64,000 nt of DNA, taken from Maritimibacter sp. REDSEA-S28_B5. Lineage in GTDB: Bacteria > Pseudomonadota > Alphaproteobacteria > Rhodobacterales > Rhodobacteraceae. The notes beneath the pieces are model-generated. The model made no database searches, was not told where the DNA came from, and worked only from the letters and a program-made list of their open reading frames with translations. Below are positions 57,572 to 64,000 of this stretch, piece after piece; the stretch's first letter is position 1; each line of letters begins with the position of its first letter. The DNA is taken from the NCBI GenBank assembly GCA_001626765.1, contig LUOO01000007.1, positions 51,666 to 115,665 of the forward strand, given 5' to 3'. The translations under genes were made by a program, and so were the position numbers.

Positions 57572-59220
57572 GACAGCTCTCGCGTCTTTGCCCCGGATGC
57601 CCCGGCGCTGGCCAGCCGACGGCCGCTTACCGTCGCCCAGACCTGTTCCGGCCGGTCGGGCAGGAGGTCGCCGCGCCAGCAGACGTGGCCGTCCGGTCGC
57701 ACGAGGACGAGGGCGCATTCGTAAAGACCGCGCAGGTCCTCGTCGTAATACCTCACGACCCGGACCGGGATGCCGAGCGCCGAACCGGCCTCGGCAAAGG
57801 TCTCGACCCCTGCGATGTCCTCGGTGACCACCAGGGTGAACCCCTGGCCAAAGTCGTCTAGGGTCGAGCGGCCATCCGCGAGGTCGTGGTGCGGCGCACG
57901 CGATCCCGGCCGCGTGGTGGGGACATAGACCATGTGGTCGTCTGGCCCTTCGAGGCTGCCATCCTCCACGATGATCGGCGACCCGCGGTAACGGTGGCCA
58001 AGCTGGATGCCGGGGGTCACGAACTCTCGCAGCCGCAGGGCGAAAAGGCGCTCGCGCATGGCGTCGCGGGCAGCGTCTCCGGCCGCGCCGTCGGCGTCGA
58101 GGATCGGGTCGGGCTGGATCATGTGGTCGAGAATGCGGTTGTTCGCCGCCTCGTTGGTGTTGCGGATGGCGATTGGCCGGCGTTCGGTTTCGTAGGTGTC
58201 GAGAAGCGCCTCGGGCGCCCAGCCGTCCGAGACGGCGGCGACCTTCCAGCCGAAATCCACCGCATCCCCGAACCCGGTGTTGGCCCCGAAGCCGCCCTTG
58301 GGCCAGCGCAGATGCGCCGCGTCGCCCAGGATGAAGGCGCGGCCGCTGCGATAGTGTTCGGCCACGACGCGGTGCCCGGACCAGGGCTGCGCCTGAAGGA
58401 CCTCGAAGGCAAGGTCCGTGCCGATGACCGAGCGGACGACCTCGGCCGGGTCGAGCTGTTCGACCTCGGCGGCATAGATCGAAAGCCGCCACTCGTCGGC
58501 CCCGTCGACCGAGGTGAGGTAGGCGCGCCGGTCGTCCTTCAGCGTGTGAACCTGCGCCATGGGCTGTCCGAAGAAGGCGCTGATCCGGTCGCCCAGCCCC
58601 GGGCAACGGAAATAGGTCGCAAAGTTGTAGCCCTCGCCAAAGGTCCCGACAAAGCGGATACCCAGCGTCTTGCGCACCGCGCTGCGCCCGCCGTCACAGG
58701 CCGCAAGCCACGCGCCCCGGATGACATAGGGTTCACCGTCCGGACCGGCGACCTCGCAGTCGACGTGATCGTCGGACTGGGTAAAGGACAGCAGTTCGGT
58801 TTCATACCGCAGGTCACCGCCGCGCCGTTCCGCCACCGCGCGCAGGGCCGGGTCGAAGGCCTTCTTGGGATAAAAGAACCCGCCCTCGGGTGAATGGGGG
58901 TCGGCCCCTGGCGCGCCGGCGTTCGAGGTTCCGCTGAACACCGCCAGCGGCCGTCCCGCGAGCGAGGTGCAGAACCCCATGGTCCTGGCCATGTCCGGGG
59001 GAAAGCCGTCGCCGAAGCGGAACTCGTCCGCGACGCCCCACCTGCGCAGGTGCTCCATCGTTCGCGAAAAGAAGTTTTCGCCCGCCGGGAAGTAGACCTT
59101 GCCCGCGCCCTGTTCGACGAGGATGTAATCCACCCCGCGATAACCAAGCTCGTTGGCGAGGAAGAGCCCGACCGGCCCCGCCCCGATGATGACAACCGTC
59201 GCCTTGTCGATCCTTGTCAT
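57568..59220 (-). CDS. FAD-dependent aromatic-ring monooxygenase (PheA/MhpA-like)
   Basis: A 550-aa class A flavoprotein hydroxylase. It has an N-terminal FAD-binding motif VVIIGAGPVGLFLANEL (about 8-24), the DG fingerprint ACDGGRSAVRKTLG and the GD motif FILGDAAHLRWPKGGFGANTG (in parts, near 300). A C-terminal thioredoxin-like domain follows. Such enzymes hydroxylate phenols or hydroxybenzoates with NAD(P)H and O2. Next to a gentisate-dioxygenase-like gene, hydroxylation of a salicylate- or 3-hydroxybenzoate-type substrate to gentisate is plausible but inferred. Confidence 0.87.
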   Translation of the reverse strand: MTRIDKATVVIIGAGPVGLFLANELGYRGVDYILVEQGAGKVYFPAGENFFSRTMEHLRRWGVADEFRFGDGFPPDMARTMGFCTSLAGRPLAVFSGTSNAGAPGADPHSPEGGFFYPKKAFDPALRAVAERRGGDLRYETELLSFTQSDDHVDCEVAGPDGEPYVIRGAWLAACDGGRSAVRKTLGIRFVGTFGEGYNFATYFRCPGLGDRISAFFGQPMAQVHTLKDDRRAYLTSVDGADEWRLSIYAAEVEQLDPAEVVRSVIGTDLAFEVLQAQPWSGHRVVAEHYRSGRAFILGDAAHLRWPKGGFGANTGFGDAVDFGWKVAAVSDGWAPEALLDTYETERRPIAIRNTNEAANNRILDHMIQPDPILDADGAAGDAARDAMRERLFALRLREFVTPGIQLGHRYRGSPIIVEDGSLEGPDDHMVYVPTTRPGSRAPHHDLADGRSTLDDFGQGFTLVVTEDIAGVETFAEAGSALGIPVRVVRYYDEDLRGLYECALVLVRPDGHVCWRGDLLPDRPEQVWATVSGRRLASAGASGAKTRELS

Positions 59221-59230
59221 GTCGGTCTCC

Positions 59231-60307
59231 TTATCCGCGCCGCTCGCCGCCGGCTTCGCGGTAGAAGCCGAACGCCTGGAGGATGGGACGGTCGCTGTAG
59301 GAAAAGAGAACCGCCTCCCCGCCGATGCTCCAGTGTTCATGTTCCATCCAGGAGGGTATCACGAAGGTGTCGCCCTCCTGCCAGAGGATTTCCCGGTCCC
59401 CGATCAGCGACCCGCCGCCGCCCTCGGCCACGTGGTAGATCGTGCTGGCAGTGTGGCGGTGCGACTTGGTGTGCTCGCCCTTGCGCAAGAGCTGGAGATA
59501 GGCCGAGATGGTCGGCAGGGTCGGACCGCCGTTGTGCGGGTTCACGTACTGCATGATGATCCCGTCATAGGGGCTTCCCGCATCCTCGCGCAGCGCGTGC
59601 AGGTTGGCGCGGCTGTCGGTCCAGCGATAGTTCAGGATGGGGGACTGGCGCGGCTCTTTCGGTTCTTCCCAGGCGGGTTTCATCCCGCGGCCCCACCTGT
59701 GCAGGCTGTCCTCGTTGTTGCGATAGATCGGCTGCGTCTGCCTGTTGCCCTCTTCGTAATCCTCGAAGAAATTCGCATCCAGCAGGTTCACGAAAGGCAG
59801 GTCCAGGCCGTCGAGCCAGGCCATCGCCTGGCCCGATTCATTGCCGTGATCGTGCCATGTCCAGGCGGGCGTGGTCACGTAGTCGCCCTTTTTCATCACC
59901 GTCCGCTCGCCGTTCACCGCCGTGTAGGCGCCTTCGCCCTCGATGATGAAACGATGCGCGTTCGGCGAGTGCTGGTGGCTGTCCGCGATCTCGCCGGGCA
60001 TGAGGAACTGGATGCCGCCAAAGATCATGCCGACCGTGCGCGCGCTCTTCTTGTCGTAGCTCGGGTTGATCAGCATGAGCACCCGGCGCTCGGCCTCCTG
60101 CGGTGTGATCAGGTCACCGCCGCGCAGCATCATCGGCTTGATCTCGCTCCAGCGCCAGATATGGGGCACGGCGGAGACGTTCGGTTCGTGCTGGGCCGCC
60201 GCGCCGAGGTTGAGCCACAGCGGAATGATGTTCATGCGGTCGAGGTCGTCGTGAAACCGGTCGCGCTGCGCCTGAAGATCGTTGGGATGGTCCTTTGGTG
60301 TCGGCAT
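59231..60307 (-). CDS. Gentisate 1,2-dioxygenase-like bicupin
   Basis: A 358-aa ring-cleaving dioxygenase of the bicupin class. The N-terminal cupin has MPGEIADSHQHSPNAHRFIIEGEG (read in parts, about 110-133) with Fe(II) ligands His-x-His and a later His in WTWHDHGNES. The second cupin has EHTKSHRHTASTIYHVAEG. It would open gentisate to maleylpyruvate. The maleylpyruvate isomerase and fumarylpyruvate hydrolase that normally follow are absent, so the substrate could be a related dihydroxybenzoate. First gene of a three-gene operon (10-nt gap, then 4-nt overlap). Confidence 0.85.
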   Translation of the reverse strand: MPTPKDHPNDLQAQRDRFHDDLDRMNIIPLWLNLGAAAQHEPNVSAVPHIWRWSEIKPMMLRGGDLITPQEAERRVLMLINPSYDKKSARTVGMIFGGIQFLMPGEIADSHQHSPNAHRFIIEGEGAYTAVNGERTVMKKGDYVTTPAWTWHDHGNESGQAMAWLDGLDLPFVNLLDANFFEDYEEGNRQTQPIYRNNEDSLHRWGRGMKPAWEEPKEPRQSPILNYRWTDSRANLHALREDAGSPYDGIIMQYVNPHNGGPTLPTISAYLQLLRKGEHTKSHRHTASTIYHVAEGGGGSLIGDREILWQEGDTFVIPSWMEHEHWSIGGEAVLFSYSDRPILQAFGFYREAGGERRG

Positions 60308-60405
60308 GGTGTGGCTCCGTTCGTATGTTGTCATCTGCACCGGGAGCACCATGCGCCCGCGCTCCGCCCGGCGCTTGCCGGGGCGGGCGGGGCGGGCGCT
60401 AATTA

Positions 60406-60423
60406 GACAGTATGCTGTCAGAA
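60406..60423. promoter_or_regulatory. Palindromic operator-like site upstream of cupin operon
   Basis: GACAG-TATG-CTGTC (60406-60419) within AGTATGCTGTCAGAA (60409-60423), about 100 nt upstream of the cupin start. A near-identical 15-mer lies at 61036-61050 before aceE. Confidence 0.5.
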
Positions 60424-60470
60424 TCGCCTGGGTCAAACTTTTCGCATAGCCTGTCCGGAGCGCGGACAGC

Positions 60471-60944
60471 TCACGCGGAGACGGTGATCTCGGTCTTGTA
60501 CTTCACCTGCTTGAGCGCGAAGCTCGACTTGATGTTGGCCACGCCCTCGATCGTGGACAGCTTCTGCACGATGAACCTTTCCACCTCGGAATTGTCGCGC
60601 ACGAGAATCCGGATGAGGTAATCGCTGTCTCCGGTCATGAGGTAGCATTCCATCACCTCGGGAAAGGCGTGCATCCGGGCCTCGAAGGCTTCGAGTGCGC
60701 GCTCTACCTGGCGTTCCAGCGTGACCTGGATAAAGACGCTGACCCCCAGGCCGACGATCTCGGGATTGACCAGCGCGACATAGCGGCCGATCACCCCCGA
60801 TCGCTCCATCGCCCGCACCCGCGCGAGGCAGGGCGAGGGCGACAGGCCGACCCGTCTTGCAAGTTCGACATTGCTTTGACGCGCATCATTTTGCAGCTCG
60901 GCAAGGATCTTCCCGTCGATCACGTCTAGGTCAGTTCGCGGCAT
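60471..60944 (-). CDS. Lrp/AsnC family transcriptional regulator
   Basis: A 157-aa regulator with an N-terminal AsnC-type helix-turn-helix (about 5-55: LDVIDGKILAELQNDARQSNVELARRVGLS in parts) and a C-terminal RAM/effector-binding domain (about 70-150: MECYLMTGDSDYLIRILVRD). Divergent from aceE and upstream of the cupin operon; similar operator-like sites flank it on both sides. The ligand is probably an amino acid or a small carboxylate, unassigned. Confidence 0.9.
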   Translation of the reverse strand: MPRTDLDVIDGKILAELQNDARQSNVELARRVGLSPSPCLARVRAMERSGVIGRYVALVNPEIVGLGVSVFIQVTLERQVERALEAFEARMHAFPEVMECYLMTGDSDYLIRILVRDNSEVERFIVQKLSTIEGVANIKSSFALKQVKYKTEITVSA

Positions 60945-60975
60945 GATTCACTCCATTCCTATCTTGTTCCGGCAT

Positions 60976-60990
60976 CATATGCTGATAAAA
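60976..60990. promoter_or_regulatory. Third, weaker copy of the operator-like motif at the lrp promoter
   Basis: CATATGCTGATAAAA matches the AGTAYGCTGTCARAA pattern at about 10 of 15 positions and lies 32 nt upstream of the lrp start. Confidence 0.3.
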
Positions 60991-61035
60991 GCCCCATATC
61001 GCAACATCTTCAGTGACACCTGCGGCGGTTTGGTG

Positions 61036-61055
61036 AGTACGCTGTCAAAAGACAG
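61036..61055 (+). promoter_or_regulatory. Operator-like site in the aceE leader
   Basis: AGTACGCTGTCAAAA (61036-61050) contains the inverted repeat CTGTC-AAAA-GACAG (61042-61055), ending 14 nt before the aceE ATG. Two mismatches to the site at 60409-60423. Confidence 0.5.
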
Positions 61056-61069
61056 AGGCGGGAGGAAGC

Positions 61070-63742
61070 ATGTCCGAGACGATCACTCATCTGGATGCAG
61101 ATCCGGAAGAAACACAGGAATGGCTCGACGCCTATCGCGCGGTGTCCGAGGTGGGCGGCGGCGCGCGCGCGAGTTTCCTCCTGGGCAAGCTCGAGGAAGC
61201 CGCGCGGCGTGACGGTGTCTTTGCCGGCGGCGGGCTGCCCTATTCGTCCTACCGCAACACGATCCCGCTGGCCAAGCAAGGCGCCTATCCCGGCGATCTC
61301 GAGATCGAAGAGAAACTGACCGCGATCATGCGGTGGAACGCGCTCGCCATGGTGGTGCGCGCGAACAAGGCCTATGGCGAGCTTGGCGGTCACATCGCCT
61401 CCTATGCCTCGGCGGCAGAAATCTTTGAAACCGGCTTCAACCATTTCTTCCGCGCGGCCGACGACACGTTCGGCGGCGACCTGGTCTACTACCAGCCCCA
61501 TTCCGCGCCCGGCGTCTATTCCCGGGCCTTCCTCGAAGGGCGGTTGAGCGAAGAGCAACTGGCCAACTACCGGCAGGAAACCAAGGGCGGGGGGCTGTGC
61601 TCCTATCCGCACCCCTGGCTGATGCCGGATTTCTGGCAGTTCCCGACCGGCTCCATGGGGATCGGGCCCATCAACGCGGTCTACCAGGCACGGTTCATGC
61701 GCTACCTCGAGGGGCGCGGGCTGGCCGAGACCGCCGGGCGTCATGTCTGGGGTGTCTTCGGTGACGGCGAGATGGACGAGCCGGAGTCGATCGCGGGCCT
61801 GACGCTGGCCGCGCGCGAGAAGCTCGACAACCTCACCTTCATCATCAACTGCAACCTCCAGCGCCTTGACGGTCCGGTGCGCGGCAACGGGCAGATCATC
61901 CAGGAGCTCGAGAGCCTCTTCGTCGGCGCGGGTTGGAACGTGATCAAGGTGCTCTGGGGGTCCGAGTGGGACAACCTCTTCGGCCGCGACAACGACCTTG
62001 CCCTGTTGCGCCGCTTTGCCGATACCGTCGATGGCGAATACCAGGACCTCGGATCCAAGGACGGCGATTATAACCGGCACAAGTTCTTTGACCGCGACCC
62101 CGCGACCCGCGCGCTCGTCGCGCATATGACGGACGCCGAGATCCACGCGCTCAAGCGGGGCGGGCACGATTTCCGCAAGCTCTACGCGGCCTTCGCGGCG
62201 GCCAAGGCGCACAAGGGCCGCCCGACCGTGATCCTCGCCAAGACGAAAAAGGGCTTCGGCATGGGCAATGCGGGCGAAAGCCGCATGACCGCGCACCAGT
62301 CCAAGAAGCTCGACATGGAGGCGCTCGTCGCTTTCCGCGACCGTTTCGACCTGCCGTTGAGCGAGCGCGACCTCGAGGAGCTTCGCTTCCTCAAGCCCGC
62401 CGCCGACAGTGCCGAGATGAAGTACCTGCACGAACGGCGCGAGGCGCTGGGCGGCTACGTGCCGCAACGGCGTCAGACCACGGACAAGGCGCGGCGTCTC
62501 TCGGTCCCCGCGGCGGACACTTACGCCAAGTTCGCCCGTGCCGCCGATGGCAAGGAGATGTCGACGACCATGGCCTTCGTGCGCATGTTGGGGTCGCTTC
62601 TCAAGGACAAGACCTTCGGTCCCTCGATCGTGCCCATCGTTGCGGACGAGGCGCGGACCTTCGGCATGGACAACCTGTTCCGCCAGATCGGCATCTATGC
62701 GCCCGACGGGCAGCTTTATGAACCCGAAGACGCCGGGTCGATGATGTTCTACAAGGAGGCCAAGGACGGCCAGCTCCTGGAAGAAGGCATCACCGAAGCG
62801 GGCGCGCTGTCCTCCTGGGCGGCGGCCGGAACGGCCTACTCGGTGCACGACACGCCGATGGTGCCCTTCTACATCTACTACTCGATGTTCGGGTTCCAGC
62901 GGGTCGGGGACCTGATCTGGGCCGCCGCCGACCAGCGGTCGCGCGGCTTCCTGATCGGGGCGACGGCGGGCAAGACCACGCTGTCGGGCGAGGGGCTTCA
63001 GCACCAGGACGGGACCTCGCACCTCGCGGCGAGCGCGATCCCCAACTGCCGGGCCTATGACCCTGCCTTCGCGGGCGAACTGGCCGTGATCATCGACCAC
63101 GGGATGCGCCGGATGATGGAAGAGCAGAAGGACGAGTTCTATTACGTCACGGTGATGAACGAGAACTACGCCCAGCCGGATCTCAAGCCCGGGGCAGAGG
63201 CCGACATCATCAAGGGCCTGTATCTCTTCGACCGGCGCGGACCGGAAAAGGTCGACATACGCATCCGTCTGGTCGGTTCCGGCACGATCCTCAACCAGGT
63301 CATCGCGGCGGCGGATATCCTGGCCAACGACTATGGCATCGCCTCCGATATCTTCAGCGCGACGAGCTGGAGCGAGCTTGAGCGGGACGCGCGGGCCGCG
63401 GACCGTGACAGCCGGTTCGGCACCGAAACGAGGGAAAGCCACGTGGCGCAAATGCTGGGGGGCGACGTGCCGGTCATCGCGGCCAGCGACTACGTGCGCG
63501 CCGTGCCGGGGCTGATCGCGCCCTACGTCGATGCGCCGATGACGATCCTCGGGACCGACGGCTTCGGCAGGTCGTCGAACCGGGTGAACCTGCGCGACTT
63601 CTTCGAGGTGGACGCCAAGAACATCGCGCTCGCCGCCATCGCGGCCCTGGTCAAAGCCGGGCATATCGAGGCCAAGGTGCAGACCGAGGCGATCCGGAAA
63701 CTGAACGTGGACACGGGCGCAGCCGCCCCGTGGACCCTGTGA
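61070..63742 (+). CDS. aceE: Pyruvate dehydrogenase E1 component, homodimeric (AceE) type
   Basis: Thiamine-diphosphate enzyme that decarboxylates pyruvate and acetylates the E2 lipoyl group. The 890-aa length is that of the single-chain E1. It has the ThDP motif GDGEMDEPES (about 231-240) ending near INCNLQRLDGPVRGN, the substrate-loop region GFGMGNAGESRMTAHQ and the C-terminal GTDGFGRSSNRVNLRDFF typical of AceE. GGGAGGAAGC precedes the ATG. aceF follows 8 nt later. Many relatives in this family use the PdhA/PdhB alpha2beta2 type instead. Confidence 0.96.
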   Translation: MSETITHLDADPEETQEWLDAYRAVSEVGGGARASFLLGKLEEAARRDGVFAGGGLPYSSYRNTIPLAKQGAYPGDLEIEEKLTAIMRWNALAMVVRANKAYGELGGHIASYASAAEIFETGFNHFFRAADDTFGGDLVYYQPHSAPGVYSRAFLEGRLSEEQLANYRQETKGGGLCSYPHPWLMPDFWQFPTGSMGIGPINAVYQARFMRYLEGRGLAETAGRHVWGVFGDGEMDEPESIAGLTLAAREKLDNLTFIINCNLQRLDGPVRGNGQIIQELESLFVGAGWNVIKVLWGSEWDNLFGRDNDLALLRRFADTVDGEYQDLGSKDGDYNRHKFFDRDPATRALVAHMTDAEIHALKRGGHDFRKLYAAFAAAKAHKGRPTVILAKTKKGFGMGNAGESRMTAHQSKKLDMEALVAFRDRFDLPLSERDLEELRFLKPAADSAEMKYLHERREALGGYVPQRRQTTDKARRLSVPAADTYAKFARAADGKEMSTTMAFVRMLGSLLKDKTFGPSIVPIVADEARTFGMDNLFRQIGIYAPDGQLYEPEDAGSMMFYKEAKDGQLLEEGITEAGALSSWAAAGTAYSVHDTPMVPFYIYYSMFGFQRVGDLIWAAADQRSRGFLIGATAGKTTLSGEGLQHQDGTSHLAASAIPNCRAYDPAFAGELAVIIDHGMRRMMEEQKDEFYYVTVMNENYAQPDLKPGAEADIIKGLYLFDRRGPEKVDIRIRLVGSGTILNQVIAAADILANDYGIASDIFSATSWSELERDARAADRDSRFGTETRESHVAQMLGGDVPVIAASDYVRAVPGLIAPYVDAPMTILGTDGFGRSSNRVNLRDFFEVDAKNIALAAIAALVKAGHIEAKVQTEAIRKLNVDTGAAAPWTL

Positions 63743-63750
63743 GGCACGCC

Positions 63751-64000
63751 ATGAGCAACGTGATTGAACTGCGCGTGCCGGACATCGGCGATTTCAAGGA
63801 TGTCGAAATCATCGAGATCCCCGTTGGTCCGGGCGATACCATCAAGGCCGACGACACCGTCCTCGTGCTTGAAAGCGACAAGGCGACGCTCGACGTGCCA
63901 TCCGACCAGGGCGGCAGGATCAGCGAGATGAAGGTCGCGGTCGGCGATACCGTCAGCCAGGGCAGCGTGATCGCCCTGATCGAGGTCACCGATGCCGCGA
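63751..64000 (+). CDS. aceF: Dihydrolipoamide acetyltransferase (E2 of pyruvate dehydrogenase), 5' part
   Basis: First 83 codons only; the gene runs off the window. It encodes a lipoyl domain with the modified lysine K44 in VLESDKATLDVPS and the PDIGDFKDVEIIEI start characteristic of gamma/alpha-proteobacterial AceF. Eight nt after aceE in one operon; the E3 gene would be expected beyond the window. Confidence 0.92.
   Translation, partial: MSNVIELRVPDIGDFKDVEIIEIPVGPGDTIKADDTVLVLESDKATLDVPSDQGGRISEMKVAVGDTVSQGSVIALIEVTDAA

Noticed and set aside
61010..63664. 884-codon ORF on the minus strand opposite aceE, and similar long antisense ORFs at 4014-5924, 5740-7572, 21828-23531 and 43386-45530
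   Set aside because: All lie opposite well-supported genes in a GC-rich genome where third-position bias keeps the antisense frame open; their translations show Arg/His/Gly-rich sequence without any family motif.

Overview
The window looks like a chromosomal segment of a marine, halotolerant Rhodobacteraceae (roseobacter-type alphaproteobacterium). Supporting signs are high GC with strong third-position bias, an ectoine operon with its own aspartokinase, the PhyR/NepR/EcfG general stress response locus with GGAAC-N16/17-CGTT promoters, three Hint-domain proteins, an rpsT-dnaA-dnaN-recF-gyrB block, and a mutM/ubiE/ubiB block. Species assignment is inference; no rRNA or tRNA gene is present.

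Layout. 0-3 kb: end of a dipeptide/oligopeptide ABC transporter operon. 3.3-4.3 kb: a broken saccharopine-dehydrogenase-like gene. 4.3-8.9 kb: ectABC-ask on the minus strand (terminator at 4.34 kb) with a divergent MarR regulator. 8.9-15 kb: a stress island with phyR facing nepR-ecfG-histidine kinase across one symmetrical promoter, surrounded by small stress genes (DUF883, holin-like, DUF1328, CsbD, glycine-zipper lipoprotein, MgtC), several with EcfG-type promoters. 15-20.3 kb: glyoxalase-like protein, acyl-CoA dehydrogenase, TrhO, a DegP-like protease, PncA. 20.5-32.5 kb: dapE and dapD flank about 10 kb holding three Hint-domain genes and a long minus-strand membrane-protein operon (two Na+/Ca2+ antiporters, one broken, DUF389, HAD, NnrU). 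32.6-41.7 kb: LOG protein, small kinase-like protein, ubiE-ubiB, mutM, enoyl-CoA hydratase, a patatin, rpsT. 42.4-50 kb: dnaA, dnaN, recF and gyrB with a VOC protein and a LysE exporter between. 50.3-60.9 kb: accessory genes, including a CPBP protease, an SH3 protein, a broken hydrolase, an orphan TRAP binding protein and a probable aromatic-degradation operon (gentisate dioxygenase-like cupin, FAD monooxygenase, RraA-like protein). 61-64 kb: an AceE-type pyruvate dehydrogenase operon beside an Lrp-family regulator.

The most unusual feature is that three genes are broken by local rearrangements rather than point mutations. At 3.8 kb a 39-bp perfect inverted copy of an upstream stretch of the same gene replaces the expected sequence. 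At 53.2-53.3 kb a roughly 105-nt piece that reads on the opposite strand as MetF sits inside an alpha/beta-hydrolase gene. At 28.6 kb an antiporter has lost its frame at what looks like a small deletion. These could be templated-insertion mutations or amplification/assembly chimeras; the sequence alone cannot decide.

Functionally, the window combines osmoprotection (ectoine), the general stress response and its likely output genes, lysine/meso-DAP synthesis (dapD, dapE), ubiquinone synthesis, replication initiation, and carbon entry through pyruvate dehydrogenase. No CRISPR array, prophage, IS element or recognisable defence system was seen.
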